Of a stretch of DNA of 64,000 nt, positions 33,118-43,058 are shown piece after piece. The stretch is from the NCBI RefSeq assembly GCF_000702905.1, contig NZ_JNKR01000008.1, positions 1 to 64,000 on the forward strand. Reading direction: 5' to 3'. Origin of the DNA: Mitsuokella jalaludinii DSM 13811 (lineage in GTDB: Bacteria > Bacillota > Negativicutes > Selenomonadales > Selenomonadaceae). Below the pieces are notes generated by a model, which did no database searches, was not told the DNA's origin, and saw only the letters and a list, made by a program, of their open reading frames with translations. Position 1 is the stretch's first letter. Each line of letters opens with the position of its first letter. Both the position numbers and the translations under genes were made by a program.

Positions 33118-34326
33118 TCACTTCACGAGCTTGAAGTACTTCTTCTTGCCCTTCTTGACGATGGCCTCGCCGTCCGTGAAGTCGCTCTCCTGCAGGATGT
33201 AGTCGACATCCTTGACCTTCTCGTCATTGAGGGAGAGGCCGTTCTGCTGGATCAGGCGGCGGCCCTCGCTCTTGGAGGCGAAGACTTTGCCGGCCGTCAG
33301 GACATCGAGGAGCTTCTTGCCCGTCTCGGCGGCGATCGTCGGCATGTCGGCCGTGTTGCCGGCACCGCCGAAGAGCGCCTCGGCGGCCTTCTTGGCCTTG
33401 TTGGCCTCTTCTTCGCCGTGGACGATCTTCGTGACCTCGTAGGCGAGCACGCTCTTGGCCTCGTTGATGGCGGAGCCCTCGAGGCTGCCGAGGCGGCGGA
33501 CCTCGTCCATCGGCAGGAAGGTCAGAAGCGCGAGGCACTTCTCGACGTCGGCGTCATCGACGTTGCGCCAGTACTGGTAGAACTCGTACGGCGAGGTCTT
33601 CTCGGCGTCGAGCCAGAGGGCGCCGCCCGCCGTCTTGCCCATCTTCTTGCCGTCGCTCTTCGTCAGGAGCTTGTTCGTCAGGCCGTAGACGGCCACGTTG
33701 TTCTTGCGGCGGTTGAGCTCGACGCCGGCGATGATGTTCGACCACTGGTCGTCACCGCCCATCTCGAGCTTGCAGCCGTAGCGGCGGTTGAGCTCGAGGA
33801 AGTCGTAGGCCTGCATGACCATGTAGTTGAACTCGAGGAAGGTCAGGCCCTTCTCCCAGCGCTGCTTGTAGCACTCGGCGGCGAGCATGCGGTTGACGGT
33901 GAAACAAGCGCCGACGTCGCGCAGGAGGTCGATGTAGTTGAGCTTCCGGAGCCAGTCGCCGTTGTTGACCATGATGGCCTTGCCGTCCGAGAAGTCGATG
34001 AAGCGCGCAATCTGCTTCTTGAAGCACTCGCAGTTGTGCTCGATGTCCTCGTCCGTCAGCATCTTGCGCATGTCGGTGCGGCCCGTCGGGTCGCCGACCG
34101 TGCCCGTGCCGCCGCCGACGAGGCAGATCGGGCGATGGCCGGCGCGCTGCATGTGCGCCATCGCCATCAGGGCGATGAAGTGGCCGGCGTGGAGGCTGTC
34201 GGCCGTCGGGTCGAAGCCGATGTAGAAGGTCACGCGCTCCTTGTCGAAGAGCTCGCGAAGCTCTGCCTCATTCGTGCACTGGGCGATGAAGCCTCTCTCT
34301 TTCAGGGTGTCAAATACATTTGCCAA
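33118..34326 (-). CDS. tyrS: Tyrosyl-tRNA synthetase
   Basis: The 402-residue class I synthetase has the HIGH-like motif in [16 protein letters not shown] and the KMSKS-like loop [10 protein letters not shown]. The tyrosine site includes [15 protein letters not shown] and GGDDQWSNI. The C-terminal S4 RNA-binding domain ([19 protein letters not shown]) is complete. It charges tRNA-Tyr. The 106 bases upstream of the start are too short for a T-box leader and show no T-box sequence, so regulation of that type is unlikely. Confidence 0.96.
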   Translation of the reverse strand: MANVFDTLKERGFIAQCTNEAELRELFDKERVTFYIGFDPTADSLHAGHFIALMAMAHMQRAGHRPICLVGGGTGTVGDPTGRTDMRKMLTDEDIEHNCECFKKQIARFIDFSDGKAIMVNNGDWLRKLNYIDLLRDVGACFTVNRMLAAECYKQRWEKGLTFLEFNYMVMQAYDFLELNRRYGCKLEMGGDDQWSNIIAGVELNRRKNNVAVYGLTNKLLTKSDGKKMGKTAGGALWLDAEKTSPYEFYQYWRNVDDADVEKCLALLTFLPMDEVRRLGSLEGSAINEAKSVLAYEVTKIVHGEEEANKAKKAAEALFGGAGNTADMPTIAAETGKKLLDVLTAGKVFASKSEGRRLIQQNGLSLNDEKVKDVDYILQESDFTDGEAIVKKGKKKYFKLVK

Positions 34327-34373
34327 AGATCTCTCTCCTTTGTACAGGTGTTATCTGCTTATCCGGTTATCGG

Positions 34374-34398
34374 AAAACAGCACCGTCATGCGATGCTG
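34374..34398 (-). terminator. Likely terminator after the PBP1A gene
   Basis: CAGCATCG and CGGTGCTG (minus strand) form an 8-bp stem with one wobble and a 5-base loop, followed by TTTT. Confidence 0.5.
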
Positions 34399-34432
34399 CT
34401 CTCTCATTCTATGCTGTTAGGCAGCTCTGCGG

Positions 34433-36568
34433 TCAGTTGCGTCCCTTGGAGACGCTGCTGCCCGGCTCAGGCGCGGCACCGCCGCCACCGCCGGCAGAGG
34501 CCGGAGCACTCGCCGGGGCCTGGCCCTGCGGCGCTGCGGGCTGCTGGCCCGGCTGCTTCTTGCCTTCGTCCTTGGACTTCTTCTCGGCGGGCTTCTCTTC
34601 CTTCTTGGCCGGTGCGGCGCTCTTCTTGGTGACGGCCGTGCTCTTGTCGTCCTCGAGCGAGCCGATGGAATCGCCGCCTGACGACTCGGAGCCGTCGAAG
34701 TCCTTGGCCGGCGTGCCCTTCAGGGCCTCGGTCATGAAGTCCTTCCAGATGGTGGCCGGCACTGTGCCGCCGTAGATGCCGCCCAAGGAGGTGTTGTCGT
34801 CGTTGCCGATCCAGACGCTCGCGACGAGGTCGGGCGTGTAGCCGACGAACCACGCGTCGTGGTAGTCACTCGTCGTGCCCGTCTTGCCGGCTGCCGGGCG
34901 GCCGATGCTGGCGCGGCGGCCCGTGCCGGCGCGGATGACATCCTGCAACATGCTCGTGAGGTCGGCCGCGCTCGACTCGCTGATGACATTGTGCTGCTCG
35001 GGGTTCGCCTCGTCGATGACCTTGCCGTTGCGGTCGAGGACCTTGACGATGACGACGGGGTCGACGTGGACGCCCTTATTGGCAAAGGTGCCGTAGGCGC
35101 TCGTGAGCTCGAGGGGCGTCACGCCCTTCGTCAGGCCGCCGAGGGCCGAGGCGAGGTTCTTGTCGTTGTGCGGGCCGTCCATGACGAGCGTCGAGATGCC
35201 CATCTCCTGCGCGTAGTAGAGCACCTTCTCGATGCCGAGCTTCTGCGCGATCTTGACGGTCGGGACGTTCATCGAGTGCTGGGCGACCTGGCGCATCGTG
35301 ACGGGGCCGCTGAAGGTGTGCTCGTCGTTCTGCGGCTCCCAGTCGCCGATCTTTATCGGGCTGTCGTTGATGACGGTCGACGGGGAGAACTTGTTCTCGA
35401 GCGCCGCCGCAAAGACGAACGGCTTGAAGGCAGAGCCCGGCTGGCGCTCGGCCATCGTCGCGCGGTTGAACTGGTCCGTGCCGCGGCCGCCGACCATCGC
35501 CTTGACGTAGCCCGTGTGCGGGTCGAGGGCGACGAGGGCGCCCTGCGGCTGCACGACGCCGTTTGCGTCCTTGCGGCCGTTCGGCAGGCCCTTCATCGCC
35601 TTCTCGGCGGCGCGCTGCATGTCCATGTCGATCGTTGTGTAGACCTGCAGGCCGTCCTTGTAGACGGCGTCAGCGCCGTACTTGTCGATGAGCTTCTGGG
35701 TGACGTAGTCGACGAAGTACGAGGCCTCGCCCTTGTCGTCTTTCGCCGGGTCCGGCTTGACGAGGTCGGGCTTCTCCTGCTTCGTCTTCTCCGCCGTGGC
35801 CGAGTCGAGGTAGCCGTACTTGACCATCTGGTCGAGCACGGTCGCCTTGCGCTCCTGCGCGGCCTGCAGGTTGTTGAGCGGCGAGTAGTAGTTCGGGCTC
35901 TTCGGGATGCCGGCGAGCATCGCGCACTCGTTGAGCGTCAGGTCCTCGACGTCCTTGCCGAAGTACGTGCGGGCTGCGGCCTGCACGCCGTAGGCGCCCT
36001 GGCCGAAGTAGATCTGGTTGAGGTAGAGCTCTAGGATCTCGGACTTCGTGTACTGGTGCTCGAGCCGCAGTGCCAGGAAGACCTCCTGGATCTTGCGCTT
36101 CAGCGTGCGGTCCTGCGTCAGGTACGCGTTCTTGGCGAGCTGCTGCGTGATGGTCGAGCCGCCCTCTGAGACGGTGCGGCCGCGCAGGTTGGCCCAGATG
36201 GCGCGGGCGATGCCGCGCGGGTCTACGCCGATGTGGTCGTAGAAGCGGTTGTCCTCGACGGCGACAAAGGCGTCCTGCAGGTTCTTCGGGACCTGGTCGA
36301 GCTTGACGGGCATGCGGTTCTCCGCCGCGTGGATCGTCGCGATCTCGTTGCCGTCGCTGTCGTAGACGAGCGAGGATGCCGGCGGGCGGATGTCGTCCGC
36401 CAGGTCGGATTTCGTATTCATGCTAGCGGTCAGGAAACCGCAGCCGATGCCGGTCAGCATGACCAGGAAGACAATCGCAATGCCGATGAGAGTCTTGTGC
36501 TTGGCGGTGTTGCCGCCCTTCTTCGGACTGCGTTGTTGTTGATGGCTTCGTTGGGAACGTTTTTCCAT
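34433..36568 (-). CDS. Class A penicillin-binding protein (PBP1A type)
   Basis: The 711-residue protein has a short cytoplasmic tail, one membrane anchor (LIGIAIVFLVMLTGIGCGFL), a GT51 glycosyltransferase domain (VAVEDNRFYDHIGVDPRGIA, GGSTITQQLAKNAYL) and a transpeptidase domain with the serine in QPGSAFKPFVF, a SMN motif and AGKTGTTSDYHDAW. It polymerises and cross-links peptidoglycan in the periplasm. The last 80 residues are a Lys/Glu- then Pro/Gly/Ala-rich low-complexity tail. It lies between mutS2 and tyrS on the same strand. Confidence 0.94.
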   Translation of the reverse strand: MEKRSQRSHQQQRSPKKGGNTAKHKTLIGIAIVFLVMLTGIGCGFLTASMNTKSDLADDIRPPASSLVYDSDGNEIATIHAAENRMPVKLDQVPKNLQDAFVAVEDNRFYDHIGVDPRGIARAIWANLRGRTVSEGGSTITQQLAKNAYLTQDRTLKRKIQEVFLALRLEHQYTKSEILELYLNQIYFGQGAYGVQAAARTYFGKDVEDLTLNECAMLAGIPKSPNYYSPLNNLQAAQERKATVLDQMVKYGYLDSATAEKTKQEKPDLVKPDPAKDDKGEASYFVDYVTQKLIDKYGADAVYKDGLQVYTTIDMDMQRAAEKAMKGLPNGRKDANGVVQPQGALVALDPHTGYVKAMVGGRGTDQFNRATMAERQPGSAFKPFVFAAALENKFSPSTVINDSPIKIGDWEPQNDEHTFSGPVTMRQVAQHSMNVPTVKIAQKLGIEKVLYYAQEMGISTLVMDGPHNDKNLASALGGLTKGVTPLELTSAYGTFANKGVHVDPVVIVKVLDRNGKVIDEANPEQHNVISESSAADLTSMLQDVIRAGTGRRASIGRPAAGKTGTTSDYHDAWFVGYTPDLVASVWIGNDDNTSLGGIYGGTVPATIWKDFMTEALKGTPAKDFDGSESSGGDSIGSLEDDKSTAVTKKSAAPAKKEEKPAEKKSKDEGKKQPGQQPAAPQGQAPASAPASAGGGGGAAPEPGSSVSKGRN

Positions 36569-36668
36569 AAGGCGCCTCCTTCAAACATATACGGCTCCTA
36601 TTTTACCACACTTTCGCGGAAAAGCCTATGCCTGATGTCATTTCCGTCCATCTGCCGCATACCGCGCA

Positions 36669-39053
36669 TCACTTGAGCTCGACGACGGTCGCGCCTGTGC
36701 CGCCCTCGGTGATGTCGGCGAACTGGAAGCTCTGGACATTCCGGTGATGCTTGAGATACGCGTGGATGCCCTTGCGGAGCGCGCCCGTCCCCTTGCCGTG
36801 GATGATGAGGACCTGCGAGAGGCCGGCCATGACGGCATCGTCGAGGAACTTGCCGACTGCGACCTCGGCCTCGTCGACCATCATGCCGCGGATGTCGATC
36901 TCGCGGCCGATTGTCTGCGTCTTCTGCATGAAGGCGTTGGACTGGCGGCGCGAAGATGAAGCGGCCGGCGCGCCCGCCGCCTTTGTCTCTTTGGGCGCAT
37001 GGTCGAGGAAGCGGCAGGCGGAGGCCTTGACCTTCGTGTGGAGGCTGCCGATCTGGACGGTCAGTTCCTTGCCCTGGACGGAAAGGACCGTACCCTTCTG
37101 GTCGAGCTTCTTGACGTAGACGATGTCGCCGGGCTGTATCGTCTTGAGGCTCACGGCCTTGCCGACGCCCTTCTGGGCCATGATGCCGGGGCGCGACTTC
37201 TCGAAGGCCTCGTTGAGCTTCGCGCGGGCGTCCTGGATGGCCTGCTGGCGGCGCTTGATGCCCTGGTCGTCGAACTGCTCTTTGAGCTCCTTGATGATGG
37301 CCTCGGACTCGCGGCGCGTGCGGCGCACCATCGCGGCGCTCTGCTCGCGCGCCTTGCGGATGAAGTCGCCCTTCTTCTTGGCGAGCTCTTCCTTCGTGCG
37401 CGCGACTTTCGCCTCGAGCTCGGTGACGCGCTGCTGGCGCTCGAGGATGTCGGCGTTGCGCTGCTCGTACATCATCTTCTCGTTCTCGAGCTCGTTGATG
37501 ACGTGCTCGAACTGCGCGTGGTCGGCCTTGACGAGCTGCTGCGCGCGGAGGATCAGGGATTCTGAGAGGCCGAGGCGGCGGCTGATGGCAAAGGCGTTGC
37601 TCGCGCCCGGCATGCCGATGAGCAGCCGGTACGTCGGCCGCAGTGTCTTGACGTCGAACTCGACGCAGGCATTCTCGATGCCCTCGCGCGAGTAGGCAAA
37701 CGTCTTGAGCTCGGAGTAATGCGTCGTGGCGACGGTCGTCGCGCGCAACTGCAGGAGCTTCTCGAGGATGGCCATGGCGAGCGCCGCGCCCTCCTCGGGG
37801 TCGGTGCCCGCGCCGAGCTCGTCTAAGAGCACGAGGTCGTCCTCCTCGACGCGCTTCAGGATGCGCACGATGTGCGTCATGTGCGCGGAGAAGGTCGAGA
37901 GGCTCTGCTCGATGCTCTGCTCGTCGCCGATGTCGGCGTAGATGTTCGGGTAAACGGCGATGACGGGGTCCGGCGCCGTCGGCAGATAGCAGCCCGACTG
38001 GGCGAGCAGCACCATCATGCCGAGCGTCTTCATGCTGACCGTCTTGCCGCCCGTGTTCGGGCCGGTGATGAGCAGCATGCGGTAGTCCTCGCCGATGCGG
38101 ATGTCTATCGGCACGACTTTGTCCTTCGCGATGAAGGGATGGCGCGCCTCGCGAAGATCCGTGCGGCCCTCGCGGTTGAGCTCCGGGCGGTTTGCCTCCA
38201 TCATCTGCGCGAGGCGCGCCTTGGCGAAGGCGAAGTCGAGGTCGCCGAGGATGCGGCAGTTCTCGGCGAGCGTCCCGCTGTTCTTGTTGATCTCGGCGGA
38301 CAGGTGGCGCAGGATGCGCTGGATCTCCTGCTGCTCGGCGAGCGTCAGCTGCTTGACGTCGTTGTTGAGCTCGACGACGGCCATCGGCTCGATGAAGAGC
38401 GTCGCGCCCGTGGCCGACTGGTCGTGGACGATGCCCGGGAAGCGCGAGCGGTACTCCTGCTTGACGGGGATGACGTAGCGCTCGTCGCGCACGGTGACGA
38501 TGGCGTCCTGGAAGAATTTCTGGTACTCGGCATTGTGGAGGATGCTCGAGATGCGCTCCTTGATGTGCGCCTGGGCGGCGTGAAGCTCGCGGCGGATGCG
38601 CCGCAGCTCGACGCTCGCGTCCTCGCGCATGGCGCCGTGCTCGTCGACGGTGTTGTCGAGCAGGCGCTCGAGCTGGCCGAGGATCTCGATGCTCCTCGCC
38701 CACGAGCGGAGCGTCGGCGCCTCCACCTCGCTGTCGCGGAAGAAGTGCTTGATATTTCGCATCGCGTAGAGGGTGCTCATGATGCTCGTGATCTCGTCGA
38801 GGTCGAGCACGGCCCCCATCTTCACTTTCTTCAGATGCGGCCGGATGTCGAAGATGCCGCCGAACGGCGGTGTGGCCGTCGCGAGGACGGTCACGGCCTC
38901 TGTCGTCTGCTGGATCCACTCGACGGCTTCGTCGAAGTCGCTCGTCGGCAGCATCGTCTGGGCGCGCTCCTTGCCGATCAGCGAGGAGGCACAGCCCGCG
39001 AGCATCTCCCGGACCCTGTCGTATTCCATGATCTTATAGGTTTCTTGTTCCAT
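36669..39053 (-). CDS. mutS2: Endonuclease MutS2
   Basis: The 794-residue protein has the MutS2 clamp and core, the ATPase with Walker A LLITGPNTGGKTVSMKT, the Walker B region LVLLDELGAGTDPEEGA and THYSELKTFAYSREG, a long coiled coil at about residues 510-640, and the C-terminal Smr nuclease domain (EIDIRGMMVDEAEVAVGKFL, LIIHGKGTGALRKGIH). MutS2 acts in anti-recombination or ribosome rescue and lacks the mismatch-recognition domain. Length is normal. It follows the large U32 gene. Confidence 0.96.
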   Translation of the reverse strand: MEQETYKIMEYDRVREMLAGCASSLIGKERAQTMLPTSDFDEAVEWIQQTTEAVTVLATATPPFGGIFDIRPHLKKVKMGAVLDLDEITSIMSTLYAMRNIKHFFRDSEVEAPTLRSWARSIEILGQLERLLDNTVDEHGAMREDASVELRRIRRELHAAQAHIKERISSILHNAEYQKFFQDAIVTVRDERYVIPVKQEYRSRFPGIVHDQSATGATLFIEPMAVVELNNDVKQLTLAEQQEIQRILRHLSAEINKNSGTLAENCRILGDLDFAFAKARLAQMMEANRPELNREGRTDLREARHPFIAKDKVVPIDIRIGEDYRMLLITGPNTGGKTVSMKTLGMMVLLAQSGCYLPTAPDPVIAVYPNIYADIGDEQSIEQSLSTFSAHMTHIVRILKRVEEDDLVLLDELGAGTDPEEGAALAMAILEKLLQLRATTVATTHYSELKTFAYSREGIENACVEFDVKTLRPTYRLLIGMPGASNAFAISRRLGLSESLILRAQQLVKADHAQFEHVINELENEKMMYEQRNADILERQQRVTELEAKVARTKEELAKKKGDFIRKAREQSAAMVRRTRRESEAIIKELKEQFDDQGIKRRQQAIQDARAKLNEAFEKSRPGIMAQKGVGKAVSLKTIQPGDIVYVKKLDQKGTVLSVQGKELTVQIGSLHTKVKASACRFLDHAPKETKAAGAPAASSSRRQSNAFMQKTQTIGREIDIRGMMVDEAEVAVGKFLDDAVMAGLSQVLIIHGKGTGALRKGIHAYLKHHRNVQSFQFADITEGGTGATVVELK

Positions 39054-39087
39054 CAGTTACCTCTATCTCAATCTACATCTGGGGAAA

Positions 39088-41571
39088 TCAGAGCACGCCG
39101 CGGAAGTAGTGGCCGCGCGTGATGTCTTTGCCCTCCTGCTCGTGGATCCAGGAGAGCTGGGCCTCCGCGGGCTCTTCGGGGAAGGCCATCGCCTTCCGGT
39201 AGGCCTTGACGATGGCCGCGATCTCTTTCTCCCCCATGGCCTTGGCCTCAATCTGCATCGTCTCGATGCCCGCGGCGCGAAACTTCATCGCGTGCGGCAT
39301 CATCGAGAGCACCTTGCTGTTGAGCACGTGCATGTGGCAGAACTGGTCCATCGCGAGCGGGAAGAGCGCATCCTTGCGGTCCTTGAGCGCGAAGTGGCCG
39401 CGCGTGCACGGCTGGGTGCAGGGGCCCTCGCCACAGCCGCCTAAAAAGCTGCCTGTCACGCAGTAGTTCGAGACCATGAGCTCGAGGCGGCCGTGCACGA
39501 TGCACGTGAGCGGCAGCGGGCTCTCCTTGGCGAGCTGCCGGATCTCCTTGGCCGTGAGCTCCGGCGAGAGCGTCGCGCCAGAGGCGCCGTAGTCCTTGAG
39601 GAAGGCGAGCGTCTGCTTGTTGTAGGAGATCAGCGAGTAGTCGGCGTGGATGGCGAAATCCGTCAGGCGGCGCACGAGCGCGAGCATGGCGATGTTGTGG
39701 ACGTGGACGGCGTCGGGCGGGAAGGCGGCAAAGGCGGCGAGCAGGCGCTCAACGTGCTTCTGCTGGCCGTCATGCACGATGCGCGGCGTGTTGAAATCGA
39801 TGCGCGCGCCGGCCTCTCTGGCCATCTGCCAGGCCCGCTCGTACTCCTCCGGGGCGATGACGCGGTGCTCGTACGACTCGCCGCCGAAGAGGATGCCGTC
39901 GGCGCCGGCCGCGAGGGCCGCCTCTGCCTTGCCGAGCGTGTCGACGGCGACGAGGAAGTCGGCCTTCTTGGGGATCGGGCGCGCGATGCGGTCGGTGAAC
40001 TTTGGCTCGGGGCGATGCTCACGCGCTTCGATCTCCTTGAGGCGCAGCGCGTCGAGCGCTTCGACGGCCTTGCGGCGCGCCTCGTTGATCTCGCTCATTG
40101 GCACCATGACCTCACCCGCGATCTCGCAGGTGAGGCTCTGCATCTCATAGACGCTAGTGCCAAGGCGGCTGACCTGCTTGCGGATAATCTCCTCCGAGAG
40201 CGGCCGCTTGCGCGCGCTCTCGCCGATGAAGTCGGTCCTGCCTTTCCCCCGATGCCCCTCTGCATCGCAGAGGGTGACGGTCAAGGGCTCGCCGATGGCG
40301 GCGCGGACCTCGATCGCGACGGGGATGCGGCGCACAGGAGCGCCCGACGCATACGTTTCTTTCGCGCGCTCCATCAGCCTTGCGTCGTAGACCTTGAAGA
40401 CGCGGTCGTGGTCGCGCACGGCCGAAGGGATGGCAAAGGAGACGGTGTCGCCCGCCTGCCCCTCCTCGACTGCGCGCCCTTTCGCATCGGTCAGGGCGGA
40501 GATGGTCGCCGTCACGCGGCCGCCGACCTTGACCCAGAAGTCGACCTGGTCGCCGAGGCCGAGGCGGCCGCTGAGCTTCACGGTGACGATGCGCGCGTCC
40601 CAGTCGTAGGCCGTGACGCGGCCGATGAGCAGGCCACGGTTGTTCGGGCGGCGGTCGCTCATCATCGCCTTGCCCGGGCGTCCCTCAAGGTAGGCCGTCG
40701 TGAAGTCGCGGTTGAAGATCTGCGCGAGATCGTCGCGCTCTTCCTGCGTGACGGCATAGCCCTTGCCCGCATAGTACGTGTCGATGGCCTCGCGGTAGGT
40801 GCGCACGACGGTCGCGACGTACTCGGGGCGCTTCATGCGGCCCTCGATCTTGAGCGACGAGACGCCGGCCTCGATGAGGTCGGGGATGACGTCGATCGTG
40901 CTGAGGTCGCGCGGCGAGAGCAGGTAGGAGCCGGCCTTGTCGCCGAGCACGTCCTGCCCCTTCTCGTCGACGAGCGTGTACGGCAGGCGGCAGGGCTGCG
41001 CGCAGCGGCCGCGGTTGCCGCTGCGGCCGCCGATCATGCTGCTCATCAGGCACTGGCCCGAGTAGCAGACGCAGAGCGCGCCGTGCATGAACGTCTCGAT
41101 CTCGACGGGCGCATGGGCGCAGATATGGCGGATCTCCTTGAGCGAGAGCTCGCGCGCGAGCACGACGCGCGTGAAGCCGAGCTCCGCGAGCGCCCGCACG
41201 CCCTCGAGGCTGCTGACCGACATCTGCGTGCTCGCGTGGAGCGGCAGGTCGGGCACCGTCTCATGGGCGACACGCGCGACGCCGAGGTCCTGCACGAGCA
41301 CGGCGTCGGCCCCTGCCTCGTAGAGGAAGCGCAGGTAGTCCCTGAGGGGTCCCATTTCCTCGTCTGCCACGATCGTGTTGACCGTCACGTGAATGGCGAC
41401 CTTTCGCAGGTGTGCGAAGTGGATGGCCTCGCGCAGCGCCTCGCGGTCGAAGTTACTTGCATAGGCGCGCGCGCCGAAGGCATTGCCCGCCAGATAGATG
41501 GCATTGGCACCGTTCTCCACCGCAGCCACGAGTGCCTCGCGGCTGCCGGCGGGTGCTAAGAGTTCTACCAA
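39088..41571 (-). CDS. Large U32-family protein (RlhA-like, with DUF3656-type region)
   Basis: The 827-residue protein starts with MVELLAPAGSREALVAAVE and has the U32 signature FMHGALCVCYSGQCLMSS, GRSGNRGRCAQPCR with its conserved cysteines. U32 proteins such as RlhA and TrhP take part in hydroxylation of rRNA or tRNA bases. A second part from about residue 380 (DUF3656-like) and a further barrel-like repeat (PKKADFLVAVDTLGKAEAAL, CIVHGRLELMVSNYCVTG, GCGEGPCTQPC) make it longer than bacterial TrhP. A smaller U32 protein is encoded at 57453-58685. The target nucleotide is not known. Confidence 0.85.
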   Translation of the reverse strand: MVELLAPAGSREALVAAVENGANAIYLAGNAFGARAYASNFDREALREAIHFAHLRKVAIHVTVNTIVADEEMGPLRDYLRFLYEAGADAVLVQDLGVARVAHETVPDLPLHASTQMSVSSLEGVRALAELGFTRVVLARELSLKEIRHICAHAPVEIETFMHGALCVCYSGQCLMSSMIGGRSGNRGRCAQPCRLPYTLVDEKGQDVLGDKAGSYLLSPRDLSTIDVIPDLIEAGVSSLKIEGRMKRPEYVATVVRTYREAIDTYYAGKGYAVTQEERDDLAQIFNRDFTTAYLEGRPGKAMMSDRRPNNRGLLIGRVTAYDWDARIVTVKLSGRLGLGDQVDFWVKVGGRVTATISALTDAKGRAVEEGQAGDTVSFAIPSAVRDHDRVFKVYDARLMERAKETYASGAPVRRIPVAIEVRAAIGEPLTVTLCDAEGHRGKGRTDFIGESARKRPLSEEIIRKQVSRLGTSVYEMQSLTCEIAGEVMVPMSEINEARRKAVEALDALRLKEIEAREHRPEPKFTDRIARPIPKKADFLVAVDTLGKAEAALAAGADGILFGGESYEHRVIAPEEYERAWQMAREAGARIDFNTPRIVHDGQQKHVERLLAAFAAFPPDAVHVHNIAMLALVRRLTDFAIHADYSLISYNKQTLAFLKDYGASGATLSPELTAKEIRQLAKESPLPLTCIVHGRLELMVSNYCVTGSFLGGCGEGPCTQPCTRGHFALKDRKDALFPLAMDQFCHMHVLNSKVLSMMPHAMKFRAAGIETMQIEAKAMGEKEIAAIVKAYRKAMAFPEEPAEAQLSWIHEQEGKDITRGHYFRGVL

Positions 41572-41599
41572 GATAATTCCTCCTGAAAATCCGAAAAAA

Positions 41600-41621
41600 C
41601 AGCACGGGAAACCGCGTGCCG
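41600..41621 (-). terminator. Terminator after scpB
   Basis: On the minus strand CGGCACG pairs with CGTGCTG (one wobble) around an inner GG/CC, followed by TTTTTT. Confidence 0.6.
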
Positions 41622-41635
41622 CTTTTCAGTCGATG

Positions 41636-42271
41636 TTATTCGTGTTGTTCGTTTTCGTGTTGCGCGCTGCCGCCTCCAGGCGACGGCTCTGCTGGCTCTT
41701 CTGGCCCGTCTGCTTGCCCGGGCTGCTCGGGCTGCTCGGGAACATCCGGCAGCTGCGGCAGGTCGTCGAGCGAGTCGAGGCCGAAGCAGCGCAGAAAGGT
41801 CGCCGTCGTGCCGTAGAGGATGGGGCGGCCGATGACCTGCTTGCGGCCGAGCTCGCAGATGAGGTCGAGCTCCAGGAGCTTGGCGAGGGCGCGCTCGACG
41901 CGCACGCCGCGCAGCTGCTCGATCTCGGGCTTGGTGATGGGCTGCTTGAAGGCGATAATGGAGAGCGTCTCCATCGTCGGCGCCGAGAGGTGGCGGTCCG
42001 TGACCTGGCTCAGCCGCTCGACCGTCGCATAGGTCTCGGGCCGCGTGACGAGCTGGTAGCCGCCCGCGACGCGCTGGACGGTCAGGCCGCTGCCTTCGGA
42101 GGTCAGCTTTGCCTGCAGGTCACGTGCGAGCTCGACCACGTCTGGCTCTTCGCAGTCCATGATGGCGGCCAGGCTCGCGAGCGGCAGGGGATTGCCCGCA
42201 GCAAACAGCACGGCCTCAAGCGTCGCCTCGCGGCTCAGTTCCGCCTGACGGTCGGCTTCATTCTCTTTCAT
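41636..42271 (-). CDS. scpB: Segregation and condensation protein B
   Basis: The ATG at 42271 lies inside the scpA end and gives 211 residues; an upstream ATG at 42304 would make a larger overlap. The two winged-helix domains show LEAVLFAAGNPLPLASLAAIM, GYQLVTRPETYATVERLSQ and ETLSIIAFKQPITKPEIEQL-type blocks. ScpB binds ScpA and Smc to form the bacterial condensin. The tail of about 40 residues is Pro/Gln/Glu-rich. Co-transcribed with scpA. Confidence 0.93.
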   Translation of the reverse strand: MKENEADRQAELSREATLEAVLFAAGNPLPLASLAAIMDCEEPDVVELARDLQAKLTSEGSGLTVQRVAGGYQLVTRPETYATVERLSQVTDRHLSAPTMETLSIIAFKQPITKPEIEQLRGVRVERALAKLLELDLICELGRKQVIGRPILYGTTATFLRCFGLDSLDDLPQLPDVPEQPEQPGQADGPEEPAEPSPGGGSAQHENEQHE

Positions 42272-43025
42272 CCTCTTCCACTCTCCTTTCGTTCCGCCAG
42301 ACAATGGTGATTGTCCCGAAGAGATGCGACTGCTGGGCTGTGACGCTCTGCTGCTTCATAAGCTCAAGCAGGGCCAGAAATGTCACGACAAGCTCGCCGC
42401 GCGTGCCGCGCTCAAAGGCATCCTCGAAGCGCATGCGTCCGCCGCGCTCCCGCAGCAGCGCCTCGATCTCTTCCATCTTGTCCTCGATATGGTAGGGCTC
42501 GGGCCGGACAATGGCGGCCGGCAGCCCTGCCTCCTCTTCTTTTACATGCATGACCTCGCGAAAGGCCGTCAGGAGCAAGTTGAGGTCGAGGCTCTCCGGC
42601 GGCAGATGGCGCACGGGCAGGTCGAGCGGCGCGCGGCCGACGAAGTGCTCCTGCAGGTCGGCCATCGAGCCGAGGACCTCGCTGATCTCCTTGAAGCGCC
42701 GATACTCGAGCAGGCGCTCGACGAGCTCCTGGCGCGGGTCTTCCTCGCTCTCCTCTTCCTTCGCCTTCTTCGGCAGCATCATGCGCGACTTGATCTGCAG
42801 CAGCGTCGCGGCCATGACGAGGAAGGCGCTCGTGACCTCCATGTCCATCTCGCGCATCGCCTCGAGGTAGTCGAGGTACTGGCGCGTGAGCTCCGCGATC
42901 GGGATGTCGTAGATGTCGATCTTGTTCTTCTCGATGAGGTGCATCAGGAGCTCTAAGGGGCCGTTGAAGGCGGCGAGGTGAAACGTATAGTCTTTCTTTG
43001 CGTTCGTGTCGTTTATAACGTCCAT
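42258..43025 (-). CDS. scpA: Segregation and condensation protein A
   Basis: The 255-residue kleisin has the N-terminal FNGPLELLMHLIEKNKIDIY and PIAELTRQYLDYLEAM blocks, the LVMAATLLQIKSRMMLPK region and a C-terminal winged helix (RGTRGELVVTFLALLELMKQ). It bridges the Smc heads and recruits ScpB. The scpB start lies inside its end, so the two are coupled. The M50 protease gene is upstream with 33 bases between. Confidence 0.94.
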   Translation of the reverse strand: MDVINDTNAKKDYTFHLAAFNGPLELLMHLIEKNKIDIYDIPIAELTRQYLDYLEAMREMDMEVTSAFLVMAATLLQIKSRMMLPKKAKEEESEEDPRQELVERLLEYRRFKEISEVLGSMADLQEHFVGRAPLDLPVRHLPPESLDLNLLLTAFREVMHVKEEEAGLPAAIVRPEPYHIEDKMEEIEALLRERGGRMRFEDAFERGTRGELVVTFLALLELMKQQSVTAQQSHLFGTITIVWRNERRVEEDERE

Positions 43026-43058
43026 GCTATCTCAACTATCTCAATCCGCTCAAGGCGC

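Noticed and set aside
34327-34432. T-box leader before tyrS
   Set aside because: The intergenic region is about 106 bases and lacks the T-box sequence and antiterminator.
36598-38919. A very long open frame antisense-shifted to mutS2
   Set aside because: It overlaps mutS2 in another frame, is extremely Arg/His/Pro-rich and arises from high GC and codon bias.
39493-41559. 688-residue plus-strand frame
   Set aside because: Shadow of the U32 gene; no family features and no Shine-Dalgarno sequence.
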